From Prinia subflava (taxonomy: Eukaryota; Chordata; Aves; Passeriformes; Cisticolidae), in assembly GCF_021018805.1 (NCBI RefSeq), contig NC_086256.1, positions 11,598,032 to 11,662,031 of the forward strand: a stretch of 64,000 bases of DNA, given 5' to 3'. Under the pieces are notes generated by a model that saw only the letters and a list, made by a program, of their open reading frames with translations, searched no databases and had not been told where the DNA came from. Made by a program: the position numbers and the translations under genes. The first letter of the stretch is position 1. Each line of letters opens with the position of its first letter. Below, piece by piece: positions 61,657 to 64,000 of this stretch.

Positions 61657-64000
61657 CTACAGAGACAAAGGAAAACATCTCACTGCATTTGCCTTTAAAA
61701 GTGACACCCCCCACCTAAACACTAGCCATGGTTATCTACCAGATCCTACCAGATTTCATTGCTTATCTGAACCATTTCACAAATATTTTTACTGAATTAT
61801 AGTAAAAATATATTAAATTTACTTTAAGACTACATGAATTTATATAAACCCATAAGGGAAAATGTATTTAACTCTCCAGTGGTTTCCTTTGAATGTAAAT
61901 TCCACAGCAGCTGAAACAATACGGTATCAGGGACAACCTATATTCTCCATACCTGTAACCATCAGGCTTTGCTTACAAAGTTAAAAACCCCACAAACACA
62001 ATGAAATCATTTCTCTTCCAGTTCAACATCAGCTTCCTTCTACCCCAATACAAGTGGCTGCCACAGAATTTTCACATTTCACTCAACCATCCAAACGCTG
62101 GACAGGAATGATCTAGAAACACAACATTTTGTAGAAGCCCCACCTTAGAGCACAACATGAGAGTAATTTTTGAAATGTAACAACAAACCAAGGAGTAAGT
62201 AATTTGCAAAATAAATTCAAAACGGATTCCCCTAAGAATAAAGAAGCTGAATGGAAATGTCAGTATTCCTTTGAATGTGCCACCCCAGATTCACACACAA
62301 TTTGGAGTGTCTATATAAGACCTGTACCCAGTAATGTGTGCTTTCCAAACTGTTTTTCATAAAGCTATCTCAGACTCAGGAAGTCACATGACATTTTAAC
62401 ACAGCCTTTAAAAAACAGTTAACTACATTTAATACCTTTTATTAGCTTTAAAGTTACAGTTGCCCACTTCAGTTTCTGAAATCCTGTAGCTACCCATGGC
62501 CCCCGTTGTTGCAAATTATTATGTATTAACTTTTTTCATGACAATGTTTTCTGACATTTAATATTACAGCTGTAATTTAGTTCAGCACAAAACACACATA
62601 CTAAAATCAGGTAAGAGCTGTTCACTACTGCAGTATTTCAGTGAATTTTCTTTCTGTTCCCTTATTACTAAAATAAAGACAAGCCTGGCACAATGAATTC
62701 CATGTGTACTATAGAAAAGATGCAGAGGTTACTGAGGTAATTCAAGTTGTTCAATTGACTGCACCAATAATTGGGTACAGCTTTAAGGGGATGGAAGTAA
62801 ACAGTCTTAAGGCAAAATACAGGCTTTGTACCTTCAAATATTTAAGTTTCTTCCTGGACATTAAACTGCTGTGCTCCATGAGAAAAAGTAACTTTCTTTC
62901 CACTTAAATATAACATTTACAAACACAGAATATAGCTATACTTTCTAAAGTTTGAAACTAAAATACTGAGCTTTTTTAAAAACAATTGGACAAGAGTCTA
63001 TTATGAATTTATTACTATGTGCATTTGTCTACACTTATTCAGGTTTACATGGAACCGAGACCTAAAATGCTTGTTTAACAGGCCATTAATACTGAACAGT
63101 ACTGAATATTTTCACTACTGGGAAAATACTCCAGTTTGTTCTAATCAAAATAACTCTCCATGAAGCCAGATAATGAATGTGGCTATTCATCAGCAGGTAA
63201 AAAACTAACTCCAGCAACATCTTACAAAAGTGGTGCCAGCAGATCAGAACTGGCCTGAGACAAGAGCACGGCTCAGTTGCTCCAGGCTTACAGGAGCCCC
63301 CAGCTGTGGATGAAGATCCTTCCTCAGCCCCTACACACAGCACCTCTGAGCCCTGGGCTCCAGGGAAATCAAACAGGCACGATGCCAACGCCTCGTGTAC
63401 GTGCAGCTGTAACAACACACAAGAGCTCAAGGATACCTGGGGAGAGGATTTACCCTGGACAGCAAAAAGCCTGTTTGCACCAGCAGGTGCCCAAACTTGT
63501 GTTAACAGAGCCAAGAAACAAAGGCTCAGCAGTGTGCACAGATTTGCATCTAAGAAAAAGGCAGGTATTTAACATTTTTTTTCTTGAGCTGTTTTACTTC
63601 ATTTATTCAAATTGTATTTAAGCAATTGGTTTTCTAAATGAAAGTGAAAAAAGGTAATAATTTCATTTAAAACATGTAAATACACAGAAGTAAAAAGCAA
63701 CCAAATGTTGGAGATTTAAATGAAGTGATAATTTAATGATGATTCACGTATGTAAAGAGAAGAAGGAAATCATCTTAATGAGGTAGCCTTAAATAATTTA
63801 GTCTGAATGGAACGAGATGAATTTACATTTGGGGAAAAATAACACAAGCCCAAGAATATTCAACTTCAGTTACTTCCCTCATTAAAATGTTCACGTGACC
63901 TCACTGAAGTGGTCTTCATGGAATTAAGTACAAGAATGTCAGGATCATTCAAAAAACATTTCACATGATACTGATCTGTGACTACAGACTAGCATTATAA
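61657..64000 (-). other. ZZZ3 intron, 5' part (partial)
   Basis: I searched this stretch on the minus strand for the preceding ZZZ3 exon and found none. A GC-richer patch at about 63,230-63,540 has open frames without a known domain. The large N-terminal exon must lie beyond the window. Confidence 0.65.

Noticed and set aside
63086..63514. A 142-codon minus-strand open frame upstream of the first visible ZZZ3 exon
   Set aside because: It does not resemble any part of ZZZ3 and has no splice sites in the phase needed to join the exon at 61656.
1..64000. CRISPR arrays, operons, prophage, endogenous retrovirus or tRNA/rRNA genes
   Set aside because: No spaced direct repeats, clustered prokaryotic genes, LTR pairs, retroviral domains or clear structural RNA genes were seen. 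The window is intron-rich vertebrate DNA.

Overview
The window looks like avian nuclear DNA. It has long AT-rich introns with canonical GT/AG junctions. The only recognisable interspersed repeats are CR1 (chicken repeat 1) LINE fragments. Two vertebrate genes that are also neighbours in mammals are strongly compacted here. I cannot fix the species. A non-avian sauropsid is possible, but the short introns and the CR1-only repeat content favour a bird.

Region 1 (about 1-45,100, + strand) is the 3' part of AK5, adenylate kinase 5. Eight coding exons (1168-1258, 7495-7571, 20698-20740, 21852-21896, 30587-30750, 31757-31873, 35871-36059, 43725-43835) join without a frame break into the last 278 codons. 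They encode the end of the first kinase domain, an acidic inter-domain linker built from two very small exons, and the complete second adenylate kinase domain. A roughly 1.25 kb 3' UTR follows, with two AATAAA signals. The introns hold CR1 fragments, a pure poly(A) run, and a CpG-rich block with a 51-bp minisatellite just upstream of the P-loop exon.

Region 2 (about 45,100-46,800) is the intergenic gap between the two convergent genes. It holds two short GC-rich islets, one with an (AGC)n run.

Region 3 (about 46,800-64,000, - strand) is the 3' part of ZZZ3, a subunit of the ATAC histone acetyltransferase complex. Ten coding exons (61656 down to 47979) encode its last 402 residues: a coiled-coil-like segment, the SANT/Myb domain, an acidic linker and the C-terminal ZZ zinc finger. 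The N-terminal half lies beyond 64,000.

The most interesting point is in AK5. The second kinase domain keeps its ATP-binding P-loop and an open frame, but the residues that normally grip AMP are replaced: Arg to Gln in the STGxLLR motif, Arg to Gln in the DGYPR motif, and Gln to Asp four residues later. The Asp-Asp pair of the lid is lost too. This suggests a nucleotide-binding domain that has lost or changed its phosphotransfer activity in this lineage. No bacterial, viral or mobile gene system was found; the window is otherwise ordinary vertebrate intron and exon sequence.
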